In this document: piece by piece, positions 17,454-24,968 of the stretch | How the letters are laid out: each line of letters begins with the position of its first letter | Position numbering within the stretch: the stretch's first letter is position 1 | Assembly (NCBI GenBank): GCA_002737345.1 | Contig: NSIK01000010.1 | Span: 91,052 to 155,051 of the forward strand | Source: Nitrospirota bacterium | GTDB taxonomy: Bacteria > Nitrospirota > Nitrospiria > Nitrospirales > Nitrospiraceae | DNA length: 64,000 nucleotides | Reading direction: 5' to 3' | The notes under the pieces: model-generated | Told to the model about the DNA's origin: nothing | Database searches by the model: none | What the model saw: the letters and a program-made list of their open reading frames with translations, nothing else | Program-made: the position numbers and the translations under genes

Positions 17454-18007
17454 TTGGCCTTTCGCAACTCGTCCCGCAACGAATCGAGCAGACCTCGCTT
17501 CGCCTGGTCGGTTTCCTTCATCCACCCTTCACGCACGATATTCACCATCCGCTTCTGCCCCACGTGTGGCGGCAGCATCGGCTCGATAATTCTCCATCGA
17601 TTATTGACGGCTTTCACATGAACCCGCACCTCTTCTGTCTTCACCTCCTGGGTGAAGCTGGCGGTCTCCAGGTTCACCGAACCGAGGACCTGAAAGATGA
17701 CTGGGATGATCAGTTCGAATCGATCGATCACCTCCCATTGGCGGTAATGCTCCGCCACCGTGAAACCCCGAATCACGACGACCTGCCGCCACGTCGGCTC
17801 TTCATGCCAATTCGTGTAAGAAGAGACCGCATCGATCGACATCACATCGAGCCTGGCCCCCTTATAATCAAGCCCCAAATATCGTTTCACTACATCGGCT
17901 GGAGAATGGTCGAGAGAGTTGGTCTGCGCCGACACGATGTTCGCAGCAAAGAGCCCGCCGATCAGAACCAACAGTACGGCCAGCGGAGCGAACATACGGC
18001 GGCTCAT
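17450..18007 (-). CDS. Exported protein of unknown function
   Basis: A 185-residue protein with a signal peptide (MSRRM, hydrophobic 7-26, cleavage near SAQ). The mature part has a mixed alpha/beta NTF2-like texture with many aromatic residues, ending in a basic tail. No family recognised. It is the first gene of a four-gene minus-strand operon (this gene, gph, M16 active, M16 inactive), each joined by ATGA overlaps. A role with the periplasmic peptidase pair is possible but not shown. Confidence 0.72.
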   Translation of the reverse strand: MSRRMFAPLAVLLVLIGGLFAANIVSAQTNSLDHSPADVVKRYLGLDYKGARLDVMSIDAVSSYTNWHEEPTWRQVVVIRGFTVAEHYRQWEVIDRFELIIPVIFQVLGSVNLETASFTQEVKTEEVRVHVKAVNNRWRIIEPMLPPHVGQKRMVNIVREGWMKETDQAKRGLLDSLRDELRKAK

Positions 18008-18216
18008 AATGGAATCCTATGGAGCTTCATGGCATTCGTACCTCCCAATTGTCCTGTCACAGTCCCGGACAACAGCGCGACGCCCTTTCACGTCCTGTTC
18101 ACCGTATCGGAGCGGGAGAAATCAAAACGGACCCGCTGGGGAATGAGGGAAAGCAGTATGGAGCCAGCCAACCCAAAACATCAAGCCAAGCGAACCTAAT
18201 AGGCTGCTACGGTTTC

Positions 18217-18245
18217 TTGACCGACAACCCTCTGCATGGTACTGT
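18217..18245 (+). promoter_or_regulatory. Candidate hemL promoter
   Basis: TTGACC at 18217-18222, a 17-base spacer, and TACTGT at 18240-18245. The -10 box is weak (3 of 6). The ATG of hemL is 11 bases further on, so the leader would be only a few bases long. Confidence 0.35.
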
Positions 18246-18256
18246 GCGCGCCCATT

Positions 18257-19549
18257 ATGAAAACTATAAAAACGACTCGTTCCGCTAAATTATTCGCCGA
18301 CGCGCAGCAGCTAATTCCCGGTGGCGTGAATAGCCCGGTGCGCGCCTTCCTCTCCGTCGGAGGGGCGCCGCGATTTATCAAACGAGCCAAGGGCGCCCGC
18401 CTCTACGACGTCGACGGGAACAGCTACATCGACTATATCCTCTCATGGGGCCCGATGATTTTGGGCCACGCCGCCCCGGCCATCATCCGCACCATCAAGA
18501 AGGCCGCCGCGAACGGCACGAGTTATGGCGCGCCGACCGAGCTGGAAGTCACGCTCGCCCGCATGATCAACCAGGCCTTCCCCTCGATGGAAAAGGTTCG
18601 ACTGGTCAGTTCCGGCACCGAAGCGGTCATGAGCGCGATTCGCGTGGCCCGCGGTTTTACGAAGCGCGACAACATTCTCAAATTCGACGGCTGCTATCAC
18701 GGTCACGGCGACTACTTGCTGGCGAAAGCCGGCTCCGGTTTGGCCACCTTGGGAATTCCCGACTCGCTCGGAGTCCCGGCCGACTTTGCGAAGCACACCT
18801 TGACCGTCCCCTACAACGACATCCGGGCGGTCCAGCAGATCATCAAAGAGCAGCGGAACACGTTGGCCTGCATCATTGTCGAGCCAATCGCAGGGAATAT
18901 GGGTGTCGTACCACCGGCGCAGGACTTCCTCAGGACGCTCCGCCGGCTCACAGCGGAAAACGACATTCTCCTGATTTTCGACGAAGTGATGTCCGGATTC
19001 CGCGTCACCTACGGGGGCGCCCAAACGCTCTACGGCATTACGCCGGACCTGACAGTGCTGGGGAAAATCATCGGCGGAGGGTTGCCGGTCGGCGCCTACG
19101 GGGGACGGAAAGAAATCATGAACCTGATCGCGCCCTCTGGGCCGGTCTACCAGGCGGGAACCTTGTCGGGCAATCCGCTGGCCGTCTCTGCCGGCATTGA
19201 AACCCTCAAGCAGCTCAAGGTCCGCGGGGTCTATAAGAAGCTGGAAGAAAAATCCGCAGCCCTAGCCGAAGGGATCGGTCAGGCGGCCAAGAAAGCCGGC
19301 ATCCCGCTCACGCAAACCCGAGTCGGTTCGATGCTGGGCGCCTTCTTTACCTCAGGCGCAGTGGTGGACTGGAATACCGCGAAACTCTCAGACACGAAGC
19401 GCTACGGGCAGTTCTTCCACAAGATGCTGGAACAGGGCATCTACCTTGCCCCCTCACAATTTGAAGCAGCCTTCCTCTCGACCGCTCACTCAACCAGCGA
19501 TATCGAAAAAACCATCAAGGCCGCGCACGCCGCATTCAAGAGTCTCTAG
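18257..19549 (+). CDS. hemL: Glutamate-1-semialdehyde 2,1-aminomutase
   Basis: PLP-dependent enzyme making 5-aminolevulinate from glutamate-1-semialdehyde, the second step of the C5 route to heme and siroheme. The 430 residues from the ATG at 18257 match the family from end to end: FPGGVNSPVR-like segment at 19-29, SSGTEA at 118-123, FDEVMSGFR at 241-249 and the PLP lysine K270 in VLGKIIGGG. The frame is open 7 codons upstream (GTG/ATG at 18236), but those codons overlap the presumed -10 box. No partner heme gene is adjacent. An extremely regular hairpin lies downstream. Confidence 0.96.
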   Translation: MKTIKTTRSAKLFADAQQLIPGGVNSPVRAFLSVGGAPRFIKRAKGARLYDVDGNSYIDYILSWGPMILGHAAPAIIRTIKKAAANGTSYGAPTELEVTLARMINQAFPSMEKVRLVSSGTEAVMSAIRVARGFTKRDNILKFDGCYHGHGDYLLAKAGSGLATLGIPDSLGVPADFAKHTLTVPYNDIRAVQQIIKEQRNTLACIIVEPIAGNMGVVPPAQDFLRTLRRLTAENDILLIFDEVMSGFRVTYGGAQTLYGITPDLTVLGKIIGGGLPVGAYGGRKEIMNLIAPSGPVYQAGTLSGNPLAVSAGIETLKQLKVRGVYKKLEEKSAALAEGIGQAAKKAGIPLTQTRVGSMLGAFFTSGAVVDWNTAKLSDTKRYGQFFHKMLEQGIYLAPSQFEAAFLSTAHSTSDIEKTIKAAHAAFKSL

Positions 19550-19628
19550 CCGCCTCGGTCGTGAATCATTTCTCGCATCTTGCGAGATGCAAATTTTAAT
19601 TGCTCAGATTCAGCAAGTTCTCAGATAG

Positions 19629-19669
19629 CTCAAAGGCTCAACGTACGTTACATACGTTGAGCCTTTGAG
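19629..19669. terminator. Perfect 17-bp hairpin between hemL and a convergent gene
   Basis: Left arm 19629-19645 (starts CTCAAAGGCTCAACGTA) and right arm 19653-19669 pair without a mismatch around a 7-base loop. No T-run follows on either strand, so it is not a classical intrinsic terminator. It sits between convergent genes and may act as a bidirectional terminator or mRNA-stabilising stem. The CTCAACGTA block is shared with the dispersed repeat family. Confidence 0.6.
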
Positions 19670-19709
19670 CAAAACAGAAACGCCGCTGCGGTCGTTTTCG
19701 ACAGCTTCC

Positions 19710-19940
19710 CTATTCCTCGTCCTCATCCTCCATGTCCAACACTTCTTGCCGCTTCTGCTCTTCCATCGCGTTATGCAAAAGCATGCGGACGAACATCGAA
19801 TAGAGCGACCCCTTTTCGAGCGTCCCGCCCGGAGGAATGGCAATCTTGCCTTCCTTAATCATCCGATCCATCCAAACCTTTTGATCTGGCGCGATCAAGA
19901 TCGGCAACTCGATCAAACCCACACGTCCCATCATATCCAT
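19710..19940 (-). CDS. Small acidic-tailed protein of unknown function
   Basis: A 76-residue soluble protein with a very acidic C terminus (MEDEDEE). The N-terminal half is hydrophobic/helical (RVGLIELPILIAPDQ). Codon use fits the neighbourhood and the frame is not overlapped by another gene. No family recognised. A 37-residue membrane protein gene lies 82 bases upstream on the same strand. Confidence 0.6.
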   Translation of the reverse strand: MDMMGRVGLIELPILIAPDQKVWMDRMIKEGKIAIPPGGTLEKGSLYSMFVRMLLHNAMEEQKRQEVLDMEDEDEE

Positions 19941-20022
19941 AATGCGGCCCCCCTATATAAAAGCAATGACTTCAACTTAATGAAATCAACATAACCCATG
20001 TTTCTTTTTGTCTGTCAGTAAG

Positions 20023-20136
20023 TTAGGGCTTCTTCTTGTTCTTGTCAGACGGGTTATCTGAAAACAGCAGCCATCCGAGTACCATGAATCCGATTGCCAC
20101 GCCGGTGATGGCGAGCCAAGTTCCCAGCTTATCCAT
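20023..20136 (-). CDS. 37-residue single-span membrane protein
   Basis: Short ORF starting at an ATG at 20136 with AAGGAG 8 bases before it. It has one clear transmembrane helix (about residues 5-25, with LAITGVAIGFMVLGWLL) followed by a lysine-rich tail (DKNKKKP), predicting N-out/C-in topology. Such small membrane proteins often modulate a larger transporter or enzyme. No partner is evident here. Same strand as the 76-residue gene downstream. Confidence 0.7.
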   Translation of the reverse strand: MDKLGTWLAITGVAIGFMVLGWLLFSDNPSDKNKKKP

Positions 20137-20212
20137 TTAGTGGCTCCTTGTGGGTTCAGACTGTAGCGCGGCGACCATGGCCTTGTCGAGGCGCTTTATC
20201 TTGCCATTGCCA

Positions 20213-20292
20213 TCCTAGGCTACTTTTTCTAGGGCTTTATAGACGGTTCCGACCCCAATCTTGAGCGATTTGGCGATTTATCAAACGCCCGC
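20213..20292 (-). pseudogene. Remnant of a serine-recombinase C-terminal helix-turn-helix
   Basis: On the minus strand 20277-20215 reads IAKSLKIGVGTVYKALEKVA then a stop. This matches the DNA-binding helix-turn-helix at the end of resolvase/invertase proteins (pattern IAxxLxVGxGTVYRAL). Two in-frame stops sit just before it and no start or catalytic domain is present, so it is a decayed fragment. The gmhA promoter abuts its upstream edge. Confidence 0.55.
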
Positions 20293-20297
20293 CACGT

Positions 20298-20326
20298 TTG
20301 ACAGGTGACGACCGGTTCCCTAGAAT
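20298..20326 (+). promoter_or_regulatory. gmhA promoter, consensus and leaderless
   Basis: TTGACA at 20298-20303, exactly 17 bases, then TAGAAT at 20321-20326. The ATG follows after 6 bases, so the expected transcription start coincides with the start codon. This is the best sigma-70-type promoter in the window. Confidence 0.75.
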
Positions 20327-20332
20327 CGCCGC

Positions 20333-20911
20333 ATGAAAGAACTTGCTCTCAGCGCCTTTGCCGAAAGTGCGACCGTCAAACAACAGTTCGCGCGCGACCA
20401 TGTTGACCGCATCGTGCAGGTCGCAACACTAATGGCAATGGCCTTTCGCGAGGGACACAAAGTCTTATTGTTCGGCAACGGAGGCAGCGCCACGGATGCG
20501 GCCCATCTCGCCGCCGAATTCGTCGGACGCTATAAGCGCGAGCGGGCGCCACTCCCGGCCATCGCCCTGGCCACCGACATTGCCGCCATCACCTGCATCG
20601 CCAACGATTACGGATACGACGAACTCTTTGCCCGACAGATCCGCGCCCATGGCCAGAAGGGCGACGTCGCCATCGCCATCAGCACCAGCGGCAACTCCCC
20701 CAACGTCTTAAAGGGCGTGGAAGCGGCGAAGGCTTGCGGCCTCATCACCGTCGGCTGGACCGGAGGGACCGGCGGAAAGCTGGCAGGTCTGGTAGACCAT
20801 TCCTTTGTCGTGCCCTCGGCGGTCACAGCCCGCATTCAGGAAAGTCACATCACGCTTGGCCACGTTCTCTGCGAACTCATCGAGGAGCAACTCCTTGGCA
20901 AAGTCTCCTGA
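20333..20911 (+). CDS. gmhA: Phosphoheptose isomerase
   Basis: Converts sedoheptulose 7-phosphate to D-glycero-D-manno-heptose 7-phosphate, the first step of lipopolysaccharide heptose synthesis. A 192-residue SIS-domain protein: the GNGGSATDAAHLAAE segment (about residues 49-63), ISTSGNSPN (about 111-119) and the C-terminal helix with HVLCELIEE, which carries the zinc ligands, are all present. Length is that of the family. It overlaps the next gene by 17 bases. rfaE2 lies 3.4 kb downstream. Confidence 0.94.
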   Translation: MKELALSAFAESATVKQQFARDHVDRIVQVATLMAMAFREGHKVLLFGNGGSATDAAHLAAEFVGRYKRERAPLPAIALATDIAAITCIANDYGYDELFARQIRAHGQKGDVAIAISTSGNSPNVLKGVEAAKACGLITVGWTGGTGGKLAGLVDHSFVVPSAVTARIQESHITLGHVLCELIEEQLLGKVS

Positions 20912-21887
20912 TCGGCAGAAGCCCCCTGTCACAGTCCCGCGCCTGATCGCCCCGATCAACGTGACAGATCTCACGACCTATCCGCTCAGAAAGCGGTATA
21001 GTAAGGTCCGCGTCTCCGACTTTGCCAAACCCTGGAAGCGAGGGGGCAGCTTCACCCAATTCTATCGCTCGCTGCCGGATATCCTCGGCGTCAAAACCTT
21101 GCGCGCGGTGGCCAAAGCCATCGCGAAGGCCCATCGCAGGGGCAAGCCGGTCATCGTCGGCATCGGCGCCCACGTCATCAAAGTCGGATTGAGTCCGATC
21201 CTCGTGGACCTCATGCAACAAGGGATCGTCTCAGCTGTGGCAATGAACGGCGCCGGGATCATTCACGACTTCGAACTGGCGCTCATGGGCCATACGTCCG
21301 AAGAGGTCGATGCGGAAATCGACGAGGGCCGTTTCGGGATGGCGGAAGAAACCGGTCGCATGCTGAACGAGGCGATCGTCCGCGGGGCGCACGATGGCGA
21401 GGGACTCGGCGAATCGGTCGGCCACTACATGAATCGGCGCCAGGGGCAATTCCCCAATCGCGAGACGAGCATCCTGGCGACCGGCGCGCGGCTGGGCATT
21501 CCCGTGACTGTGCATGTCGCCATCGGCACCGACATCATCCATATGCATCCGGCCGCGGACGGAGCCTCCATCGGCGCAACTTCGTTACTGGACTTTCGGC
21601 GGCTGGCGGCTGTCGTGTCCGGGATGGAGGGAGGCGTCTATCTCAACCTCGGCTCCGCTGTCATTTTGCCGGAAGTCTTTCTCAAGACCGTGTCGCTGGG
21701 ACGGAACCTCGGTCATGAGCTGACCAACATTACGACCGTGAACATGGACTTCATGGCCCACTACCGCCCTCTCACCAACGTGGTGCGGCGGCCGACCCAG
21801 AAGGGCGGAAAGGGCTATTCCCTGATCGGCCACCACGAAATCATGGTGCCGTTGCTAGCCGCGGCCATCCACGAAGAATTGGGGTAA
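20895..21887 (+). CDS. Uncharacterised deoxyhypusine-synthase-like protein coupled to gmhA
   Basis: A 330-residue protein. I choose the TTG at 20895 because GAGGAG lies 8 bases before it. No nearer ATG exists and the frame upstream belongs to gmhA. Glycine-rich Rossmann-like segments are clear: VIVGIGAHVIKVGLSP and MNGAGIIHDFELAL near residues 95-130, and TDIIHMHP and GGVYLNLGSAV further on. These resemble NAD-binding deoxyhypusine-synthase-fold proteins, but bacteria of this type have no eIF5A substrate. The family is therefore uncharacterised and the comparison is from memory. Coupling to gmhA suggests a role linked to sugar-phosphate or envelope metabolism. Confidence 0.75.
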   Translation: MAKSPDRQKPPVTVPRLIAPINVTDLTTYPLRKRYSKVRVSDFAKPWKRGGSFTQFYRSLPDILGVKTLRAVAKAIAKAHRRGKPVIVGIGAHVIKVGLSPILVDLMQQGIVSAVAMNGAGIIHDFELALMGHTSEEVDAEIDEGRFGMAEETGRMLNEAIVRGAHDGEGLGESVGHYMNRRQGQFPNRETSILATGARLGIPVTVHVAIGTDIIHMHPAADGASIGATSLLDFRRLAAVVSGMEGGVYLNLGSAVILPEVFLKTVSLGRNLGHELTNITTVNMDFMAHYRPLTNVVRRPTQKGGKGYSLIGHHEIMVPLLAAAIHEELG

Positions 21888-21896
21888 CCCCCTCCT

Positions 21897-22526
21897 ATGG
21901 CTCCACGCCAAGCCCCTCCTGTCACCATTCAGCATCTCACTCAAATGTGGAACGAGCTGAATGGCCGCTACTTCGCCGATCTCCTGCCTCCGATCGATCT
22001 CGTGTGGAGCCGCCGCCTCACCTCCTCCGTCGGCATGTTCATCAGCCGCCGAGGGCCAAGACCCCGGCTGGATCAGGAGGGTCTTCGCCCACCAACCAAG
22101 CGCGAGATTCGCCTCTCCCTGCCCTTGCTCCAACAAGCCACCCCTGCAAGCGCATATGGCGAGCAGGAAATTGTGAATACCCTGGCACACGAGATGATTC
22201 ATCAATGGCAATACGACAGTCTGAAGCGGCGGCCGAATCACGGGCCTGATTTTCTCCGCAAGATGACCGAGATGAATCGGGATGGCACCCTGGCCATCAC
22301 CATCTATCATTCGTTGCAGAAGGAAGTGCTCGCGCTCACGCGATTCGCCTGGCGCTGTCGGCAATGCGGCCAACTGTACCGACGTCAGCGGCGGACGATT
22401 CAGCCGCGCCGACACCATTGCGGTATCTGTCGGGGCTCCCTACGGGAATTGGAGTCAGGAGGGCAGCTCCAGCACGAACCGTCTCCAACACCCTTGCCAC
22501 CCGGCCAATTATCCTTTCCGGCATAA
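21897..22526 (+). CDS. SprT-like zinc metalloprotease with C-terminal zinc ribbon
   Basis: A 209-residue SprT/Spartan-domain protein. The catalytic HEMIH is at 98-102, with HG at 115-116 as the family's third-ligand region. A zinc ribbon of CxxC pairs, C154/C157 and C175/C178, occupies the C terminus. Spartan-type enzymes degrade DNA-protein crosslinks, but bacterial SprT functions are mostly untested. It starts 9 bases after the preceding gene and is followed by the Y-family polymerase 22 bases later, so a DNA-damage context is plausible. Confidence 0.87.
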   Translation: MAPRQAPPVTIQHLTQMWNELNGRYFADLLPPIDLVWSRRLTSSVGMFISRRGPRPRLDQEGLRPPTKREIRLSLPLLQQATPASAYGEQEIVNTLAHEMIHQWQYDSLKRRPNHGPDFLRKMTEMNRDGTLAITIYHSLQKEVLALTRFAWRCRQCGQLYRRQRRTIQPRRHHCGICRGSLRELESGGQLQHEPSPTPLPPGQLSFPA

Positions 22527-22548
22527 ACGCCGACTGGAGGAACCATCG

Positions 22549-23697
22549 ATGCGCTGGTCTCGCCAGATCCTGTTCGGAGACATCGATGCCATGTTCGCCT
22601 CAGCGGCGGTCCTGGCAGATCCCAGCCTTACAGGCAAACCGGTGGCGGTCGGAGGATCCTCCCCACGAGGCATTATCGCGTCGGCGAGTTACGAAGCCCG
22701 TGCGTTCGGCGTCCGCTCCGCCATGCCGACCGGCGAAGCTAAACGGCTCTGCTCTCAACTCATCCTCGTTCCTCCGGACAGACCTCTCTATCAACGGCTC
22801 CATGAACAGATGCAGGCTGTCATCAGCCGACTGCTCCCCGTCGTCGAATGGTCCAGCATCGACGAGTTTTATGCGGAGACCACGGACATGCAGTCGCTCT
22901 ATCCCGATCCGTCACGCCTGGGCCGATGTGTGAAAGAGGCGATCTTCGAGGCGACGGGACTCCACTGTACCGTCGCGCTCGCCAGCGGAAAAACTGTGGC
23001 GAAGGTCGCAGCGGATGCTCACAAACCGGACGGGCTGGCGGTGATCGAGCCAGGAACCGAAGCAGCCTTTCTGGCAGTTCGTCCGGTGCGCGACTTGCCA
23101 GGCATCGGACCGAAATCCGCGGCGATGCTGCAGGGGCTCGGCATTCACTGCGTCGGCGACTTGCTCGACCCGCAGCATGAGCCATTTCTTCGGCGGCAAT
23201 GGGGCAACCGTCTGATCGCCTGGCAGGAGATAGCGTGGGGCATCGACCGCGATCCGGTCGTGGTCGATAGAGAGGCCAAAAGCCTCGGCCGTGAAACGAC
23301 ATTCGAGCAGGACTGCAACGACCTCGACTTTCTGGAGCTGACGATAAAAAGTTTTCTCGGCACCTTGACGCATGATCTGCGCCTGCAGGGCCTGGCGGCT
23401 GGATCCTTCACCGTCAAACTCAAAGACACAACGTTCCGGGTCACCACTCGGCAGCAACAGTTTCGGCAGCCACTTAATTACGATCCGGCCATGTGGCCGG
23501 TTATCCGATCGGCGCTTCACAGCCTGGCTATCCCCCGCACAGACTACCGGTTGGTCGGCCTATCGCTGTCCGGCCTCCTGCCTGCGGCTGAATCTCTCTT
23601 TGCGCAGCGCCAAACTCAAGCGGTCGCAGCCTTGGACGAATTGATCGAACGATATGGCAGTCGAATGGTGCGGCTCGGCGGAATTCCGGAAGAATAG
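22549..23697 (+). CDS. dinB: Y-family DNA polymerase (DinB/Pol IV type)
   Basis: Translesion polymerase, 382 residues from the ATG at 22549 (GGAGG 8 bases before it). Catalytic acidic residues are visible in FGDIDAMFAS (D11, D13) and SSIDEFY (D105, E106). The thumb helix-hairpin-helix with LPGIGPKSA is near 180 and a little-finger domain fills the C terminus. YEAR and FGVRSAMP in the fingers match DinB. A long upstream open frame (from 22282) is only the SprT gene in another frame. The pairing with the SprT-like gene looks like a DNA-damage operon. No SOS box was identified. Confidence 0.92.
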   Translation: MRWSRQILFGDIDAMFASAAVLADPSLTGKPVAVGGSSPRGIIASASYEARAFGVRSAMPTGEAKRLCSQLILVPPDRPLYQRLHEQMQAVISRLLPVVEWSSIDEFYAETTDMQSLYPDPSRLGRCVKEAIFEATGLHCTVALASGKTVAKVAADAHKPDGLAVIEPGTEAAFLAVRPVRDLPGIGPKSAAMLQGLGIHCVGDLLDPQHEPFLRRQWGNRLIAWQEIAWGIDRDPVVVDREAKSLGRETTFEQDCNDLDFLELTIKSFLGTLTHDLRLQGLAAGSFTVKLKDTTFRVTTRQQQFRQPLNYDPAMWPVIRSALHSLAIPRTDYRLVGLSLSGLLPAAESLFAQRQTQAVAALDELIERYGSRMVRLGGIPEE

Positions 23698-23707
23698 ACA
23701 GGATCAG

Positions 23708-23890
23708 CTAAAGACGGGAACTGTCAGACGGGCGGACGGAATTCAGGAAGGCTTCCACTTCCTGGATTACGACTCCCTGCTCCTCGGCAGATAACTTATC
23801 CCAATGTTGACGGAGCGGTTCAAAATAGCGCCGGATGGAGGTATAGAGACTGTAGGCTTTTCCGTTTCGCTCGTCTGGACTGTCGGCCAT
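23708..23890 (-). CDS. Small helical protein of unknown function
   Basis: A 60-residue, charged, predicted all-helical protein (SIRRYFEPLRQHWDKLSAEEQGVVIQEV region). AAAGGA stands about 8 bases before the ATG at 23890. Convergent with dinB. No family recognised, but base composition and ribosome site support a real gene. Confidence 0.55.
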   Translation of the reverse strand: MADSPDERNGKAYSLYTSIRRYFEPLRQHWDKLSAEEQGVVIQEVEAFLNSVRPSDSSRL

Positions 23891-23927
23891 ACTTACGTCC
23901 TTTCACACTCTCTTCGTCAGCCATAGT

Positions 23928-24155
23928 CTAGTCAATTCTCCATCGGCAGACAAGGGCCCAGCTGGCCATTTTTCTGGCCAGTGGCGGATGGGCCTCCTGT
24001 TGTCGCGGGGGCTCAATAGTTTTCAGCAGTCTCGTGAGTATGTTGGCGAGCTCCTGGGATTTGACCGGTTTCGAAATATACTCGCCCCTTCTAGCCTCCA
24101 GGCGCCATTTGCGATCGCCCTTCATCGAGTTGGCCGTCATGGGCTCTGGGCTGGC
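23928..24155 (-). pseudogene. Response-regulator receiver-domain remnant
   Basis: The minus-strand frame from about 24155 to 23928 encodes P-M-T-A-N-S-M-K-G-D and then YISKPVKSQEL and ILTRLL. This is the last third of a CheY-like receiver domain (switch Thr/Ala-Asn region and the conserved Lys-Pro). The phosphorylated Asp and first half are absent and the tail after residue 50 is unrelated, so this is a decayed fragment rather than a gene. Confidence 0.65.
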
Positions 24156-24222
24156 CCCTGATTCTGAAAAACCAGATCGTCAACAGGTGTGGGGAAGGAG
24201 CCAACAGGGAAACGGCCAGGCA

Positions 24223-24251
24223 TTGATTCAGCCGCTGCATCCCCCTATGAT
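24223..24251 (+). promoter_or_regulatory. rfaE2 promoter
   Basis: TTGATT at 24223-24228, a 17-base spacer and TATGAT at 24246-24251, followed about 28 bases later by the rfaE2 ATG with GAGGAGAGG before it. Confidence 0.6.
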
Positions 24252-24279
24252 GCTTCTCTCAACTGAGGAGAGGATTCTG

Positions 24280-24756
24280 ATGCTGTCCAAGGTTAAACAA
24301 CGCCAGGAGCTCGCCTCGCTGTTGCAGGCTCACCGACAAGCCGGCAAGCGCATTGTGTTCACAAACGGCTGCTTCGATCTCATGCATGTAGGCCATACCC
24401 GCTATCTCCAGGCCGCGAAAGACCTGGGCGACCTACTGGTCGTGGCAATCAACAGCGATGAGTCTGTCAAAAGTTTGAACAAGGGGCCGGATCGGCCGAT
24501 CGTCCCGGACGCTCAGCGGGCTGAAGTGGTCGCGGCGCTCAGCTCTGTCGATTATATTATCCTGTTCAACGAACCGGATCCTCAGAGCCTAATTGCAACG
24601 CTACAGCCTGACATCCTCGTGAAAGGGGGAGATTGGGCGGTCGAACAGATCATCGGCCGCGAGATTGTCGAAGCGCGCGGCGGAGTCGTTCACACCATTC
24701 CCTTGGTCCCAGGCGTTTCTACTACAACACTTATCCAACGTATTCGCTCAACCTAG
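24280..24756 (+). CDS. rfaE2: D-glycero-beta-D-manno-heptose 1-phosphate adenylyltransferase
   Basis: Adenylates heptose 1-phosphate in ADP-heptose synthesis for lipopolysaccharide. A 158-residue single-domain protein corresponding to the C-terminal half of E. coli HldE. It has TNGCFD at 28-33, HVGH at 36-39, DERT-like GPDRPI and the C-terminal TTTLIQRI. The start at 24280 is chosen by GAGGAGAGG upstream and a clear promoter. The frame is open to 24034, but the extra codons have no family match. No kinase domain is fused, so a separate RfaE1 must exist elsewhere. The TAG stop is the left end of repeat copy B. Confidence 0.93.
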   Translation: MLSKVKQRQELASLLQAHRQAGKRIVFTNGCFDLMHVGHTRYLQAAKDLGDLLVVAINSDESVKSLNKGPDRPIVPDAQRAEVVAALSSVDYIILFNEPDPQSLIATLQPDILVKGGDWAVEQIIGREIVEARGGVVHTIPLVPGVSTTTLIQRIRST

Positions 24757-24878
24757 CAGGATGCTGAAACTGTCCGCCAGCTTCGTTCTCGGCTCATCGA
24801 AATCCTCAACGGACCCTCACGGGCACGCCTCCGGTTTCGACTCACCTCCGGCCTTGCAGACGAACTGTTTGAGCATCC
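24757..24878 (+). repeat. Dispersed MITE-like repeat, copy B (complete, 122 bp)
   Basis: Left end GGATGCTGAAAC at 24759-24770 and right end GTTTGAGCATCC at 24867-24878 are inverted repeats with one mismatch. In between are CCGCCAGCTTCGTTCTCG and CCTCAACGGACCC. It begins immediately after the TAG of rfaE2 and is the same length as copy C. Confidence 0.75.
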
Positions 24879-24968
24879 TTCTCCGCTATGCTCTTCTTGT
24901 ATGATTCGATGTCCCTCCGCCCATCAAAAACTGCCATGAAGCACTAGCTCCGCTCTAGCCCGTACACC

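Noticed and set aside
18029..18199. Plus-strand 56-codon frame between the secreted-protein gene and hemL
   Set aside because: No ribosome site, overlaps the divergent promoter region, and reads as low-information protein without family character.
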